DNA from: Candidatus Fermentibacterota bacterium
GTDB taxonomy: Bacteria; Fermentibacterota; Fermentibacteria; Fermentibacterales; JCC-6
Direction: 5' to 3'
Assembly (NCBI GenBank): GCA_030607835.1
Contig: JAUWJE010000005.1
Location: 1 to 17,333, forward strand
Length of the DNA stretch: 17,333 nucleotides
The translations under genes and the position numbers were made by a program. Each line of letters opens with the position of its first letter. Position 1 is the first letter of the stretch. The notes below the pieces were generated by a model. It searched no databases. It saw nothing but the letters and a program-made list of their open reading frames with translations, and was not told the DNA's origin. Below, one piece after another: positions 7,529 to 15,241 of this stretch.

Positions 7529-8137
7529 ATGTCAAGATACCGCGGTCCAAAACTCCTCAAAATCAGATCCCTGGGGCCGCTACCAGGACTGACACGTAAA
7601 GAGCCCACAAACCAGAATCCCCCCGGAGAACATGGAGGAAGATGGCATAGAAGACGTGAATCCACTTACCGGCTGCAGTTGATCCAGAAACAGAAGATTC
7701 GATTCAACTACGGTCTTTCTGAGAAGCAGCTGCGCAAGTATTTCGCCAAAGCCGCGACCATGAAGGGTGGGACAGGTCATAATCTGCTTCAGCTCATTGA
7801 GCGCAGGCTGGACAATGTAGTAGCCAGATCCGGTTTTGTGAAATCAATTCCCGCATCGCGCCAGCTTGTTGGCCATGGTCATGTTACTGTGAACGGTAGA
7901 AAAGTCGATATCCCTTCATTCTCAGTGAAAGTCGGGGATGTTATTTCTCTAAAGGAGAAAAGCAAGAAACTCAAAGCTGTTGAGGAAAATATTACCGAAG
8001 GGTCCGGAATTGGTGTTCCAGCCTTCCTGGATGTTGATCCTGCAGCCAGAAAAATCATCATGAAGATGCTTCCTGCAAGAGAAGATGTGCCGCTGGAAGT
8101 TGATGAAAGAATGGTTGTGGAGTTCTACTCCAAATAG
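7529..8137 (+). CDS. rpsD: 30S ribosomal protein S4, zinc-free type
   Basis: The 202-residue product has the typical S4 length and layout. The N terminus MSRYRGPKLLKIRSLG with PGLTRKEP closely resembles the cyanobacterial/plastid form. A conserved basic helical region follows (QKQKIRFNYGLSEKQLRKYF), then an S4 RNA-binding domain at about 94-140 (ERRLDNVV, ASRQLVGHGHVTVNG, VGDVISL). The usual C terminus ends the protein (VPLEVDERMVVEFYSK). There is no cysteine anywhere, so the N-terminal zinc knuckle of C+ S4 proteins is absent. S4 is a primary 16S rRNA binder that nucleates 30S assembly. GGAGG at 7517-7521 lies 7 nt before the ATG. The gene stands alone instead of in the usual rpsM-rpsK-rpsD-rpoA cluster, and has its own likely promoter, leader and terminator. 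Identification is very secure. Confidence 0.97.
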   Translation: MSRYRGPKLLKIRSLGPLPGLTRKEPTNQNPPGEHGGRWHRRRESTYRLQLIQKQKIRFNYGLSEKQLRKYFAKAATMKGGTGHNLLQLIERRLDNVVARSGFVKSIPASRQLVGHGHVTVNGRKVDIPSFSVKVGDVISLKEKSKKLKAVEENITEGSGIGVPAFLDVDPAARKIIMKMLPAREDVPLEVDERMVVEFYSK

Positions 8138-8158
8138 AAGATTGTAATCAGGAAAGAA

Positions 8159-8197
8159 CCCGTGGAGCGCGTCAGCACTCCACGGGCTATATTTTTT
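8159..8197 (+). terminator. Rho-independent terminator of rpsD
   Basis: CCCGTGGAG (8159-8167) pairs with CTCCACGGG (8178-8186), a 9-bp GC-rich stem with a 10-nt loop. It is followed by CTATATTTTTT (8187-8197). It lies 21 nt after the rpsD stop. It sits between convergent genes and may also slow transcription arriving on the minus strand, though the T-run there is weaker. Confidence 0.85.
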
Positions 8198-8198
8198 G

Positions 8199-8876
8199 TT
8201 AATCTATGTCCTCAAGTGTAACAAACCAGTGATATCCGTCGACATCGACCTCAACACCCCAGAGGGTGTATGTATCGCCGTCTTCATCCTCGGCGCGGAT
8301 GTCGTAGATTCCAGGATCAACCCATACCGTGATTTCATCATCCTGTGCAAGAATCTCCATACCGAGACGGTCATCGCCCCAGTCACTGTCCGATGCGTCA
8401 ACATAGACGAAATAGATATCCCAGCCATCAAGATTATTGCCTATAACAACAGGTGCGGTTCCCTCACCAGTCTCAAGAATGAGCTGCTCACCGAATTCCT
8501 CTTCATCCCAAGCGGTATCAATATCTTCAAGGGTTACATTCCAGACGTAGCCCTCAGCCCCTATCTCAACCTGCCAGAGAGTGTAAGTATCGAGGTCCTC
8601 ATCAGTAACCATTATATCCCATGAACCCTCGTTCACCTCTAGTGTGAATGATTCACCAGGGGCAAGTATTTCATCTTCACCAAGTCTATCTTCACCCCAT
8701 GGAGAATCCGAAGGGTCAATCAGTATGGCATAGATATTCCAGGCTTCAAGTCCATTAATAATTGTAATCTCCGGTAATACTTCCTGCTCAGGAACCTGCG
8801 CTTCCTGTTCCTGCTGACCGCAACCTGCAATCATCGCAAGTGCAAAGATTCCCAGCAAAACCGCTGTTTTCCTCAT
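8199..8876 (-). CDS. Acidic lipoprotein with a duplicated domain
   Basis: The ATG at 8876 is chosen because GGAAGGA lies 8 nt upstream and the protein then starts with a lipoprotein signal (MRKTAVLLGIFALAMIAGC). The lipobox is IAGC, with the lipidated Cys at residue 19. A longer start at 8930 would bury the signal. The mature protein is a Gln/Glu-rich linker followed by two homologous domains, about residues 37-120 and 142-225, in a period of about 105 residues. Each runs N-(L/G)..W(N/D)IY..(L/V)..(P/A)SDS.WG(E/D)DRLG, then EIL, then W/Y-DI...DED.DTYTLW.VE, ending VTLEDID. The protein is very acidic. Similar WG-D-LG modules occur in uncharacterised exported proteins. No catalytic motif is seen and the function is unknown; ligand or metal binding is possible. 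Confidence 0.75.
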   Translation of the reverse strand: MRKTAVLLGIFALAMIAGCGQQEQEAQVPEQEVLPEITIINGLEAWNIYAILIDPSDSPWGEDRLGEDEILAPGESFTLEVNEGSWDIMVTDEDLDTYTLWQVEIGAEGYVWNVTLEDIDTAWDEEEFGEQLILETGEGTAPVVIGNNLDGWDIYFVYVDASDSDWGDDRLGMEILAQDDEITVWVDPGIYDIRAEDEDGDTYTLWGVEVDVDGYHWFVTLEDID

Positions 8877-8963
8877 CCGGTTTTTCCTTCCGTCATATTT
8901 TCCGGTTTTCCGAACCGGTACGGTATTCAATCATGAATATTTCCTTACAAATTTATATGGGAA

Positions 8964-9431
8964 TTAAAAAATATACTCCGGTGCCATAAATTGAAGGTAG
9001 GATCCCTTAAATGCCTTGTCCAGACCATTTCTGCACAACTGCTCGAGTTCCAGTTTCCAGTTTCCATCCTCCAGAAGCATTGAATACTCCCCTGATGAAA
9101 CCGTGACAGTTGCTTTGCTTCCCTGAAGGAAAATAATAGTTACATCTCCATTGAAGTCAATGTATTCATTGTACATCACGGAAAGGAGGTCAGATCCGGA
9201 AGTGTATTCCGTTAATCCCTCTTGCGCCAGATTATCAGCAGCAGTATCGAGGAAACTCATTGTCGAGCAGCTCAATATATTGGCCGCGCTCTCCCAGTCT
9301 CCATCCTCGAAACACTGAATTGTCGAATTGAAGGCGGAAAGAACCTCTTTTTGTTTCGATGACCATCCGCATGCAGAAGAGATGCATAACAACGTAATGA
9401 ATGAAAGCGGGAGAAAGAATACTTTTCTCAT
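8964..9431 (-). CDS. Small lipoprotein of unknown function
   Basis: From the ATG at 9431 (GGAAGGA 4 nt upstream) the product is 155 residues and starts with a lipoprotein signal peptide, MRKVFFLPLSFITLLCISSAC, with lipobox SSAC and Cys at residue 21. An upstream in-frame ATG at 9461 would put polar residues before the signal. The mature part opens with a helix (KEVLSAFNSTIQCFEDGDWESAANIL), reminiscent of a short tetratricopeptide-like helix. It ends with a beta-rich segment (VTIIFLQGSKATVTVSSGEY, EDGNWKLEL) like NTF2/DUF4878-type lipoproteins. That likeness is only an impression. The gene lies 87 nt upstream of the acidic lipoprotein on the same strand, so co-transcription is possible. Confidence 0.65.
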   Translation of the reverse strand: MRKVFFLPLSFITLLCISSACGWSSKQKEVLSAFNSTIQCFEDGDWESAANILSCSTMSFLDTAADNLAQEGLTEYTSGSDLLSVMYNEYIDFNGDVTIIFLQGSKATVTVSSGEYSMLLEDGNWKLELEQLCRNGLDKAFKGSYLQFMAPEYIF

Positions 9432-9459
9432 GTCATCCTTCCGATAAATCATCACCTGC

Positions 9460-9465
9460 ATTATA
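9460..9465 (-). promoter_or_regulatory. Possible -10 element for the lipoprotein genes
   Basis: A perfect TATAAT on the minus strand lies 28 nt before the ATG at 9431. The only TTGACG nearby (9488-9493) is 22 nt away, too far for a standard -35. The promoter call therefore rests on the -10 alone. Confidence 0.25.
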
Positions 9466-9560
9466 GTCTGTAAGATGAAGCGTCGTACGTCAATTGTCTG
9501 TGCTGTTTCTAATAAGATATCGTGTTATTATTCATGAAAACCTCCGGGGAGGTCAACCTG

Positions 9561-10448
9561 ATGGCGGAAATTGCCGAAAAGGAATCTCAGCTGAAGTATC
9601 CATGGACTGGAGAGCTTGACTCAGTTACCGGAATTCCACCAAGAAACGCTCTGGATCATAATCTTCCTCTACTGCTTCGGTTAATGGGAAAAGAAGCCAT
9701 GCCTCTGTCGGCGATTATGATTGATATTGATCATTTCAAGAAATTCAATGATCGATGGGGGCATGATACCGGCGATAGAGTCCTCAGACATGTATGCGGC
9801 ATTGTCAGAAAAACCGTCAGGTACCGTGGAGAAGCTTACAGATATGGTGGTGAAGAGATAACGATTCTTCTCCCGAACACATCCAGTGATGAAGCTATGG
9901 CAACTGCGGAGCATATTCGCGAACTTATTTACAGAAATCCGCTTGAATCAGCTGATGAAACTTCGTCCGAATCTTCAGTTGTTCCGCTTGCTGTAACAGT
10001 CTCTCTTGGAGTCAGCACCTTTCCGGATGTTGCCGGCAGTGAACTTCTTGTAGCTGCTGATCAGGCTCTATATGTTGCGAAAAGGGAGGGGAGGAACAGA
10101 GCAGTATTCTATGACACCACTGACAAGGATGACAGTTCTCCAGTTACTCTGAATGTAAGATTTCCTGCGTCTTCATCCATCAGTGAGGGAAGCTACATAA
10201 TTCTGACCAGATGGTTCAGACATAGAGGTGAACTCACTGAGATTGAAGCCAGAGAGATATCTGATCCCGGCAGGGGACTCAGGGAATTCGCTGAAGGTCC
10301 CGTTCCACCTGGAGGTCCTGTAACCGCAGAAATCAGGGGCAGAGTTGCTGCCGTGGAGCGGCGCGGAAATTCAACATTCTTCAGTTTCGAAGTAGAGGCA
10401 GAAGTCCTTAATCTGATGTTTCATCATCTGAGAGATCGGGAATTATGA
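9561..10448 (+). CDS. GGDEF diguanylate cyclase with C-terminal PilZ-like region
   Basis: The ATG at 9561 has a strong GGGGAGG at 9546-9552; an upstream in-frame GTG at 9522 has none. The 295-residue protein has a GGDEF domain at about 20-185: DSVTGIPPRNALD, the metal-binding IDIDHFKKFND (54-64), WGHDTGD and the signature YGGEEI (95-100), then VTVSLGVS and AADQALYVAKREGRNR. It should make c-di-GMP from two GTP. The product-inhibition site RxxD reads RYRG (87-90), so inhibition is probably lost. Residues about 190-295 contain EISDPGRGL, close to the PilZ (D/N)xSxxG motif, inside a beta-rich stretch. This may be a PilZ-like c-di-GMP sensor, but the RxxxR half is not clear. No membrane or sensor segment precedes the GGDEF domain. 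Its stop overlaps the next start by 4 bp, making it the first gene of the cofactor operon. Confidence 0.88.
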   Translation: MAEIAEKESQLKYPWTGELDSVTGIPPRNALDHNLPLLLRLMGKEAMPLSAIMIDIDHFKKFNDRWGHDTGDRVLRHVCGIVRKTVRYRGEAYRYGGEEITILLPNTSSDEAMATAEHIRELIYRNPLESADETSSESSVVPLAVTVSLGVSTFPDVAGSELLVAADQALYVAKREGRNRAVFYDTTDKDDSSPVTLNVRFPASSSISEGSYIILTRWFRHRGELTEIEAREISDPGRGLREFAEGPVPPGGPVTAEIRGRVAAVERRGNSTFFSFEVEAEVLNLMFHHLRDREL

Positions 10449-11917
10449 GTTCCATTATCTGTAGTGCCGCATGGACAGGACCGAATGATCGACTTCTTCC
10501 TGCATCCCTGATTGAGTTTTCCGATGGCAGGATCACCGGAATTTCTCCTGCTCCTGACTCAGAATCGAACCTGTTCATCATCCCCTCATTTGTAGACGCA
10601 CATTGTCACTTCACATGGTCGGGACTCCAGCGTCTTTACCTTGATCTGGAGTCTGCCGGATCTTCCTGTGATTTCCTGGAGATGCTGGCTTCCGAAGTAA
10701 GGGATGAAAAGACTGGAGGAATTCTGAGAGGGTGTAATTATGATGAAAGCATGTGGTCAGATTCCAGGCTTCCCTCGCTTACGGAACTCGATGCTGTAAC
10801 GGGAGATCGACCGATATTCATTAGACGGGTCTGCTGTCACAAGGCCCTTGTAAATACGGCAATGCTCAGGATGCTGCCGCCCGATTCTGAGGGTGTTGAC
10901 TGGAGTTCAGGTATTATTCGTGAAGGAATTATTTTTGGATTTGAGAACTTATACAAGCCTGAACCGCACATTCTCAGAGATGCAGCCTTCCTGGCTACCG
11001 ATATCTGCTATTCATCCGGTGTCACTGCTGTTTACAGTTTTGAACATTATTATTTTTCAGAAGCTCTTGCCGTGAACAATCCTCCGGTAAGGATGTCAAT
11101 TTCTGTGCTGGGAGAAGATGTAGAACTCCTTGAGAAAGCTCTGAAGGACGATACAGTTGACCTTTCCCGTTTGCGTGGACTTAAGTTCTTTCTTGATGGA
11201 TCATTAGGAGCAAAGACGGCAGCAGTGAGCGGTACATACCTTGATGGAACGGTCATGAATCCACTTATGAATGATAACGAGGTGCTTAACTGTCTTCTGC
11301 TTTCAGACAGGCTCGGGCTTGCGCCTACCTTTCATGCTATCGGCGCGAGAGCACTGCAGCAGATTGACAGAGTGAGTAAGCTCTATTTAGAGAGAACCGG
11401 GCAGGATGGAATTTCAAAGATAAGGGTGGAACACGCAGAGGAACTCCTTCCCGCATGGCCCGGAAACTGGGATCCATCCGTGCACTTATTTGTCATGCAG
11501 CCGAATTTTGTGAAAAGATGGCAGCATCAGGGGGGACTGTATGAGAAGAAACTCGGGAGAGAACGATCTCTCAGACTGAACCCGTTCGGACTTCTTGAGC
11601 GATCAGGATTCTCTCTTGGTTTCAGTAGTGACGGTATGCCGTTCGGACCTCTCAGAGGTCTTCAGGGAGCAACGGATCATCCTTTTAACGAATTCAGACT
11701 TGACACCGATGCGGCTCTTAATGCTTATACTCTTGGAGCCGCATCACTGTGTGGTTTTGATGAGCTGTCCGTACGTCTTGGTAAAGGAAGGAAAGCTGAT
11801 ATGACCGTGTTGTCCGATAGTCCTTTCAAGACTCCATGGGATGAAATTAAAATCGTTGGCACCATTCAGAACGGTCAACTTGTGTATGGATCCCCCGATA
11901 TTCTGGAGGGGAAATGA
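10445..11917 (+). CDS. YtcJ-like metal-dependent amidohydrolase (amidohydrolase 3 family)
   Basis: 490 residues, somewhat shorter than typical YtcJ proteins (about 520-570). Landmarks run in family order: PSFVDAHCHFTWSG with the metal-binding HxH at 53-55; RRVCCHKALVN (127-137), in place of the family's R.DGH...N segment; GLKFFLDGSLGAKTA at 245-259 with a candidate bridging Lys 247; FHAIGARA (His 297); RVEHAEEL (His 330); and GFSSDGMPFGPL with the catalytic-type Asp 396. The family hydrolyses C-N bonds of amides, formamides or cyclic imides in the cytoplasm; the substrate cannot be read from sequence. The start overlaps the cyclase stop and the stop overlaps the nadC start, both by ATGA. A role in a nitrogenous cofactor or purine by-product pathway is conceivable from its position, but that is only inference. 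Confidence 0.85.
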   Translation: MSSIICSAAWTGPNDRLLPASLIEFSDGRITGISPAPDSESNLFIIPSFVDAHCHFTWSGLQRLYLDLESAGSSCDFLEMLASEVRDEKTGGILRGCNYDESMWSDSRLPSLTELDAVTGDRPIFIRRVCCHKALVNTAMLRMLPPDSEGVDWSSGIIREGIIFGFENLYKPEPHILRDAAFLATDICYSSGVTAVYSFEHYYFSEALAVNNPPVRMSISVLGEDVELLEKALKDDTVDLSRLRGLKFFLDGSLGAKTAAVSGTYLDGTVMNPLMNDNEVLNCLLLSDRLGLAPTFHAIGARALQQIDRVSKLYLERTGQDGISKIRVEHAEELLPAWPGNWDPSVHLFVMQPNFVKRWQHQGGLYEKKLGRERSLRLNPFGLLERSGFSLGFSSDGMPFGPLRGLQGATDHPFNEFRLDTDAALNAYTLGAASLCGFDELSVRLGKGRKADMTVLSDSPFKTPWDEIKIVGTIQNGQLVYGSPDILEGK

Positions 11918-12795
11918 CCCAATCAGTAAACTGGTCAGATCGCGTTTCAACAGGTGAATTCATTGTGCGAAACGCACTTCTGGAAGACGCTGTGCAGAAT
12001 GACATCACAACAGATGCTCTGGAACCTGTCAGAGACGACCAGCATACCTGCATGGTTGTTGCCCGCGGGGGACTTATTGTGGCAGGCTGGTTTCTGGTTA
12101 ATCAGGTCTTCGATACACTTGCTGAGATATTTCGATGTCATGCACCTGAGTGCGTACAGCATGTCGTGGAGGGATCATCTGCTTCCTCCGGGGAATCTCT
12201 GGGATGCCTGAGAGGTCCTGCCGGGATTCTTCTCAGGGGAGAGAGAGTTGCTCTGAACCTTCTATGCCATCTCTCAGGGATCGCTACCCTTACGTCAAAG
12301 TATGTTCTTGCGGTACAGGATACCGGAGTAGAGATCCTTGACACAAGGAAAACTACCCCCTGTCTCAGAGCACTTGAGAAATACGCTGTTAGAGTTGGGG
12401 GAGGCGTCAATCATCGATTTGACCTGTCAGAACTTGCAATGATCAAGGATAACCACATAGCTGTTGCAGGTGGCGAAGGAAAACTTCACACTGTAATCAT
12501 GAAACTGCGGGAAAAAGGTCTGCCGGTCGAGGTTGAAGTTGATTCACTGAATCAGCTGAAGTGTGTGCTGATCGAAAAACCGGAGAGAATCCTTCTGGAC
12601 AACATGACACCGCGAACGCTGAGGGAAGCAGTCAGGATTGCATCCGGAAGTGGCTGCTATCTTGAGGCATCTGGAGGAATTACATTAAGGAATATTCGCG
12701 AAATTGCCGAAACTGGAGTCGATGGAATATCCTCCGGAACTCTTACGCATTCAGCGGAATCCGTCGATATCGGATTTGATTGGAAGATTAAATGA
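11914..12795 (+). CDS. nadC: Nicotinate-nucleotide pyrophosphorylase (quinolinate phosphoribosyltransferase)
   Basis: This enzyme turns quinolinate and PRPP into nicotinate mononucleotide, CO2 and PPi, the step that joins de novo NAD synthesis to the salvage route. At 293 residues it has the family length. Motifs in order: EDAVQNDITTDA near the N terminus; LRGERVALNLLCHLSGIAT (107-125); DTRKTTP (143-149), a phosphoribosyltransferase active-site segment; RVGGGVNHRFDL; MIKDNHI (176-182) with the conserved Lys; EVEVD (206-210); ILLDNM (226-231); EASGGI (251-256); and GISSGTLTHS (271-280). GGAGGGG at 11905-11911 precedes the ATG. Start and stop both overlap neighbours by 4 bp. nadA and nadB are not in the window. 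Identification is secure. Confidence 0.96.
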   Translation: MTQSVNWSDRVSTGEFIVRNALLEDAVQNDITTDALEPVRDDQHTCMVVARGGLIVAGWFLVNQVFDTLAEIFRCHAPECVQHVVEGSSASSGESLGCLRGPAGILLRGERVALNLLCHLSGIATLTSKYVLAVQDTGVEILDTRKTTPCLRALEKYAVRVGGGVNHRFDLSELAMIKDNHIAVAGGEGKLHTVIMKLREKGLPVEVEVDSLNQLKCVLIEKPERILLDNMTPRTLREAVRIASGSGCYLEASGGITLRNIREIAETGVDGISSGTLTHSAESVDIGFDWKIK

Positions 12796-13553
12796 AAAGG
12801 CTGGTACTTGATATAGGAAATACCCGGACATCGGTCGGTGTGTTTGTAGATCGTACTCTTGATGTCCAGTGGAGGATTACAACCACGCACTGGACCGCTG
12901 ATGACCTCTGGGTCATACTGAGGTCTCTTCTCAAGGCGAACGACAGCAGCCTGCCTGATAGAGTGGCTTTTGCCTGTGTTGTGCCACAGGTGAGACATTC
13001 CGTCCGCATTCTATCCAGGCGGTATCTTGGTGTTGAATCTATCGAAGTAGATCAGGATTCATCCGGAATCGAAATCGATTGCATATTCCCTCATGAGATT
13101 GGCGCTGACCGACTTGCCAACGCGGTTGGAGCAATCGCGCTTGGGTCATCACCCGCAATAATCGTGGATTTCGGTACTGCTACGACATTCGATGTAATCA
13201 ACGAAGATGGCACCTACATTGGTGGAGCTATTGCACCAGGAGTTGGTACTGCTGCAGGAGAACTCTTCAAGAAGGCTGAGAAGATCAATCCTGTTGATCT
13301 TGAGTTTCCTGAATCCCCGCTTGGTCAAAGCACATCCGAGGCTGTCTGTTCCGGGGTTCTTCTTGGAGCTGTTGGCGCTACGGATTACATAGTTGATAAA
13401 CTGAAGAGTACGGTTAAGGGCACTCCGGAATTATGGGCAACAGGAGGATGGGCACCCGGAATTGCGGGGAAATGCAGGAATAATTTCAAAATATACCCGG
13501 AACTTACTCTTGTAGGAATTGACCGTATAGGTGAAAGGGCAGAAAATGAATGA
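12792..13553 (+). CDS. coaX: Type III pantothenate kinase
   Basis: This enzyme phosphorylates pantothenate, the first committed step of CoA synthesis. The type III form is not feedback-inhibited by CoA and needs a monovalent cation. The 253-residue length is typical. Visible motifs of the ASKHA fold: LVLDIGNTRTSVGVF (4-18), the phosphate-binding loop; GADRLAN (104-110) at the pantothenate site; VDFGTATTFD (125-134); GGAIAPG (144-150); and ATGGWAPGIA (216-225) near the C terminus. The ATG overlaps the nadC stop (ATGA), and the end overlaps the coaC start by 8 bp. Pairing with coaC in one operon supports the role. Confidence 0.95.
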   Translation: MKRLVLDIGNTRTSVGVFVDRTLDVQWRITTTHWTADDLWVILRSLLKANDSSLPDRVAFACVVPQVRHSVRILSRRYLGVESIEVDQDSSGIEIDCIFPHEIGADRLANAVGAIALGSSPAIIVDFGTATTFDVINEDGTYIGGAIAPGVGTAAGELFKKAEKINPVDLEFPESPLGQSTSEAVCSGVLLGAVGATDYIVDKLKSTVKGTPELWATGGWAPGIAGKCRNNFKIYPELTLVGIDRIGERAENE

Positions 13554-14091
13554 GAGAATATTACTCGGAATCACAGCGAGTGCGGCTGCTTTCAAAGGGG
13601 TCGCTCTGGCCTCCCTTCTGCGGATGGAGGGGTTCGAAGTTGACGGAATTCTTACAATGAATGCATTGAAATTTGTCACGGATACACAGCTGGCCTGTGT
13701 TACCGGAAGACCTGTATTCAGCTCACTCTTTACCGATCAACCTGGTGATCACGTACCGCACATATCTCTTACTGATGATTGCTCACTTCTGGTTGTGGCA
13801 CCTGCTACAGCAAATTATATCGCGAAAACCGCGAATGGCATTGCTGATGATCTCCTCACTTCGGTATTTCTCGCGAATGAAGCACCCGTTGTGATGGCTC
13901 CCGCAATGAACACCAGAATGTGGGAGAATCCGGTTACAGATGAGAATGTAGCGAAGTTGAGGAATCGTGGTGTTACTTTCGCCGGTCCTTCTAAGGGGCG
14001 TCTTGCATGCGGGACTATGGGAGAGGGCAGAATGATGGAACCGGTTGAAATACTATCGATCTGTCTGAGGATACTTTCCGGTAATAACTGA
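13546..14091 (+). CDS. coaC: Stand-alone phosphopantothenoylcysteine decarboxylase (CoaC-type flavoprotein)
   Basis: The ATG at 13546 is preferred over the GTG at 13531 because AAAGGG lies 6 nt upstream. The 181-residue protein corresponds to the N-terminal half of bacterial Dfp/CoaBC. FMN-binding and catalytic landmarks are clear: GITASAAAFKG (8-18), with S/A where G-S/G-I-A is usual; HISL with the active-site His 72; VVAPATANYIAKTANGIADD; PAMNTRMW (119-126); and ACGTMGEGRM (154-163), the substrate-clamp loop with its Cys. The enzyme decarboxylates 4'-phosphopantothenoylcysteine to 4'-phosphopantetheine. Most bacteria fuse this to a CoaB synthetase domain, but here the protein simply ends, with no frame remnant before mtnA 1 bp later. 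A separate coaB must exist elsewhere, or an alternative ligase is used. Other HFCD flavoproteins (UbiX, EpiD types) fit the motifs less well. Confidence 0.88.
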   Translation: MNERILLGITASAAAFKGVALASLLRMEGFEVDGILTMNALKFVTDTQLACVTGRPVFSSLFTDQPGDHVPHISLTDDCSLLVVAPATANYIAKTANGIADDLLTSVFLANEAPVVMAPAMNTRMWENPVTDENVAKLRNRGVTFAGPSKGRLACGTMGEGRMMEPVEILSICLRILSGNN

Positions 14092-14092
14092 C

Positions 14093-15139
14093 ATGGATCC
14101 ATTACCTACACTTAAGTGGATGGGTGATTCACTGAGACTGCTTGATCAGCGTGAACTGCCCGTCAATGAAGTGTACATTGATTGCGGTGATGTTGATTCT
14201 CTTGCTTCCGCTATCAGGACTCTTGCGGTCAGAGGAGCGCCTGCCATCGGAATAGCTGCAGCTTATGGAGCTGTGCTTGCAGCGATAACTACGGATTCCG
14301 GTTCTGGATTCAGAGAGGGATTTCTGGTGAAGCTTGATAAACTGTCGGGAACCAGGCCTACTGCTGTGAATCTTTTCCATTGCATTGAGATACAAAGGGA
14401 AGTCTTCCGGAAAACAGGCACAAGAGAAGACGCAATTGTGCTTCTTCTGGAATCGGCTGATAATCTCCTTAGAGAAGACCTGGATGCAAGCAGGAGTATG
14501 GGCTGTTATGGAGCTGAACTGCTGGAACCCGACTCAACAGTATTAACTCATTGTAATGCGGGTGGACTGGCAACTGCCGGGCTGGGTACTGCTCTTGCAA
14601 TTATTTATGAAGCATGGGACCGTGGTCTTATCAGGAAGGTCTATGCTGATGAAACACGACCGCTTCTGCAGGGCGCAAGACTGACATCATGGGAACTGAT
14701 TCGTACCGGGATTCCCGTTGATGTTCTTCCTGATTCTGCTGCTGCTTCACTTATCCGGGATGGCAGGATTGATGCGGTGATAGTCGGAAGTGACAGGGTT
14801 GCCGCAAATGGAGACATCGCTAATAAGATCGGCACGTATTCACTGGCACTTGCAGCTTCGAAACATGGTGTTCCTTTCTATGTAGCTGCTCCCCTTTCAA
14901 CCTTTGATCAGGCAACAGATACAGGAGCGGAAATCATTATTGAGCAAAGAGGCAGGGAGGAGCTTTCAACATTAGGGGATCGGCAGCTGCTTCCGCCAGA
15001 AGCGGGATTCTGGAATCCTGCTTTTGATGTTACTCCAGCGGAACTGATAACCGCAATTATCTGTGAGAAAGGTATTGTGTCTCCCATAAGCTCGAAGACT
15101 GTGGCAGATGTGCATTCAAGAGTTGACATGTTTCTATGA
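14093..15139 (+). CDS. mtnA: Methylthioribose-1-phosphate isomerase
   Basis: The enzyme converts 5-methylthioribose 1-phosphate to methylthioribulose 1-phosphate in methionine salvage. The 348-residue length is normal. Family motifs: VRGAPAIGIAAAYG (46-59), RPTAVNLFHCIE (88-99), MGCYGAELL, THCNAGGLATAGLGTAL (152-168) with catalytic Cys 154, YADETRPLLQGARLTSWEL (184-202), and VGSDRVAANGDIANKIGT (231-248) with catalytic Asp 234. The C-terminal PAFDVTPAELI and ICEKGIV also match. It starts 2 nt after the coaC stop, so it belongs to the same operon. The related eIF2B-like and ribose-1,5-bisphosphate isomerases share the fold, but the GGLAT and DETRP motifs favour MtnA. No other salvage gene is nearby; an orphan mtnA can also serve a truncated 5'-deoxynucleoside disposal route. 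Confidence 0.93.
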   Translation: MDPLPTLKWMGDSLRLLDQRELPVNEVYIDCGDVDSLASAIRTLAVRGAPAIGIAAAYGAVLAAITTDSGSGFREGFLVKLDKLSGTRPTAVNLFHCIEIQREVFRKTGTREDAIVLLLESADNLLREDLDASRSMGCYGAELLEPDSTVLTHCNAGGLATAGLGTALAIIYEAWDRGLIRKVYADETRPLLQGARLTSWELIRTGIPVDVLPDSAAASLIRDGRIDAVIVGSDRVAANGDIANKIGTYSLALAASKHGVPFYVAAPLSTFDQATDTGAEIIIEQRGREELSTLGDRQLLPPEAGFWNPAFDVTPAELITAIICEKGIVSPISSKTVADVHSRVDMFL

Positions 15140-15151
15140 GTAAGGTACACT
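15123..15151 (+). promoter_or_regulatory. Likely dnaK promoter
   Basis: A perfect TTGACA (15123-15128) inside the last codons of mtnA is followed after 17 nt by TACACT (15146-15151), four of six matches to the -10 consensus. Transcription would start near 15158, giving a leader of about 134 nt. No CIRCE inverted repeat was found. Confidence 0.45.
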
Positions 15152-15195
15152 AACCTTGTCTAGTTTGTGGAATAAAATCGTAATAGGGATCTTGT

Positions 15196-15241
15196 CTGAT
15201 CAATTGTGATGACGAATATTAAGGATACGAAATTTGATCAG
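15196..15241 (+). promoter_or_regulatory. Inverted repeat in the dnaK leader
   Basis: CTGATCAA (15196-15203) and TTGATCAG (15234-15241) are exact reverse complements with a 30-nt spacer. Each contains the palindrome TGATCA, so they also read as a direct repeat. They could form a leader stem or a paired operator between the likely promoter and the start codon. Eight-base arms may be chance. Confidence 0.25.

Noticed and set aside
8196..8624. A 142-codon plus-strand open frame opposite the acidic lipoprotein
   Set aside because: It starts within the rpsD terminator T-run and mirrors the duplicated lipoprotein, whose signal peptide and repeats are convincing.
9540..9553. ACCTCC-GG-GGAGGT palindrome over the cyclase ribosome binding site as a translational switch
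   Set aside because: The 2-nt spacer cannot form a hairpin loop with the full stem; it most likely just reflects a strong GGGGAGG site.
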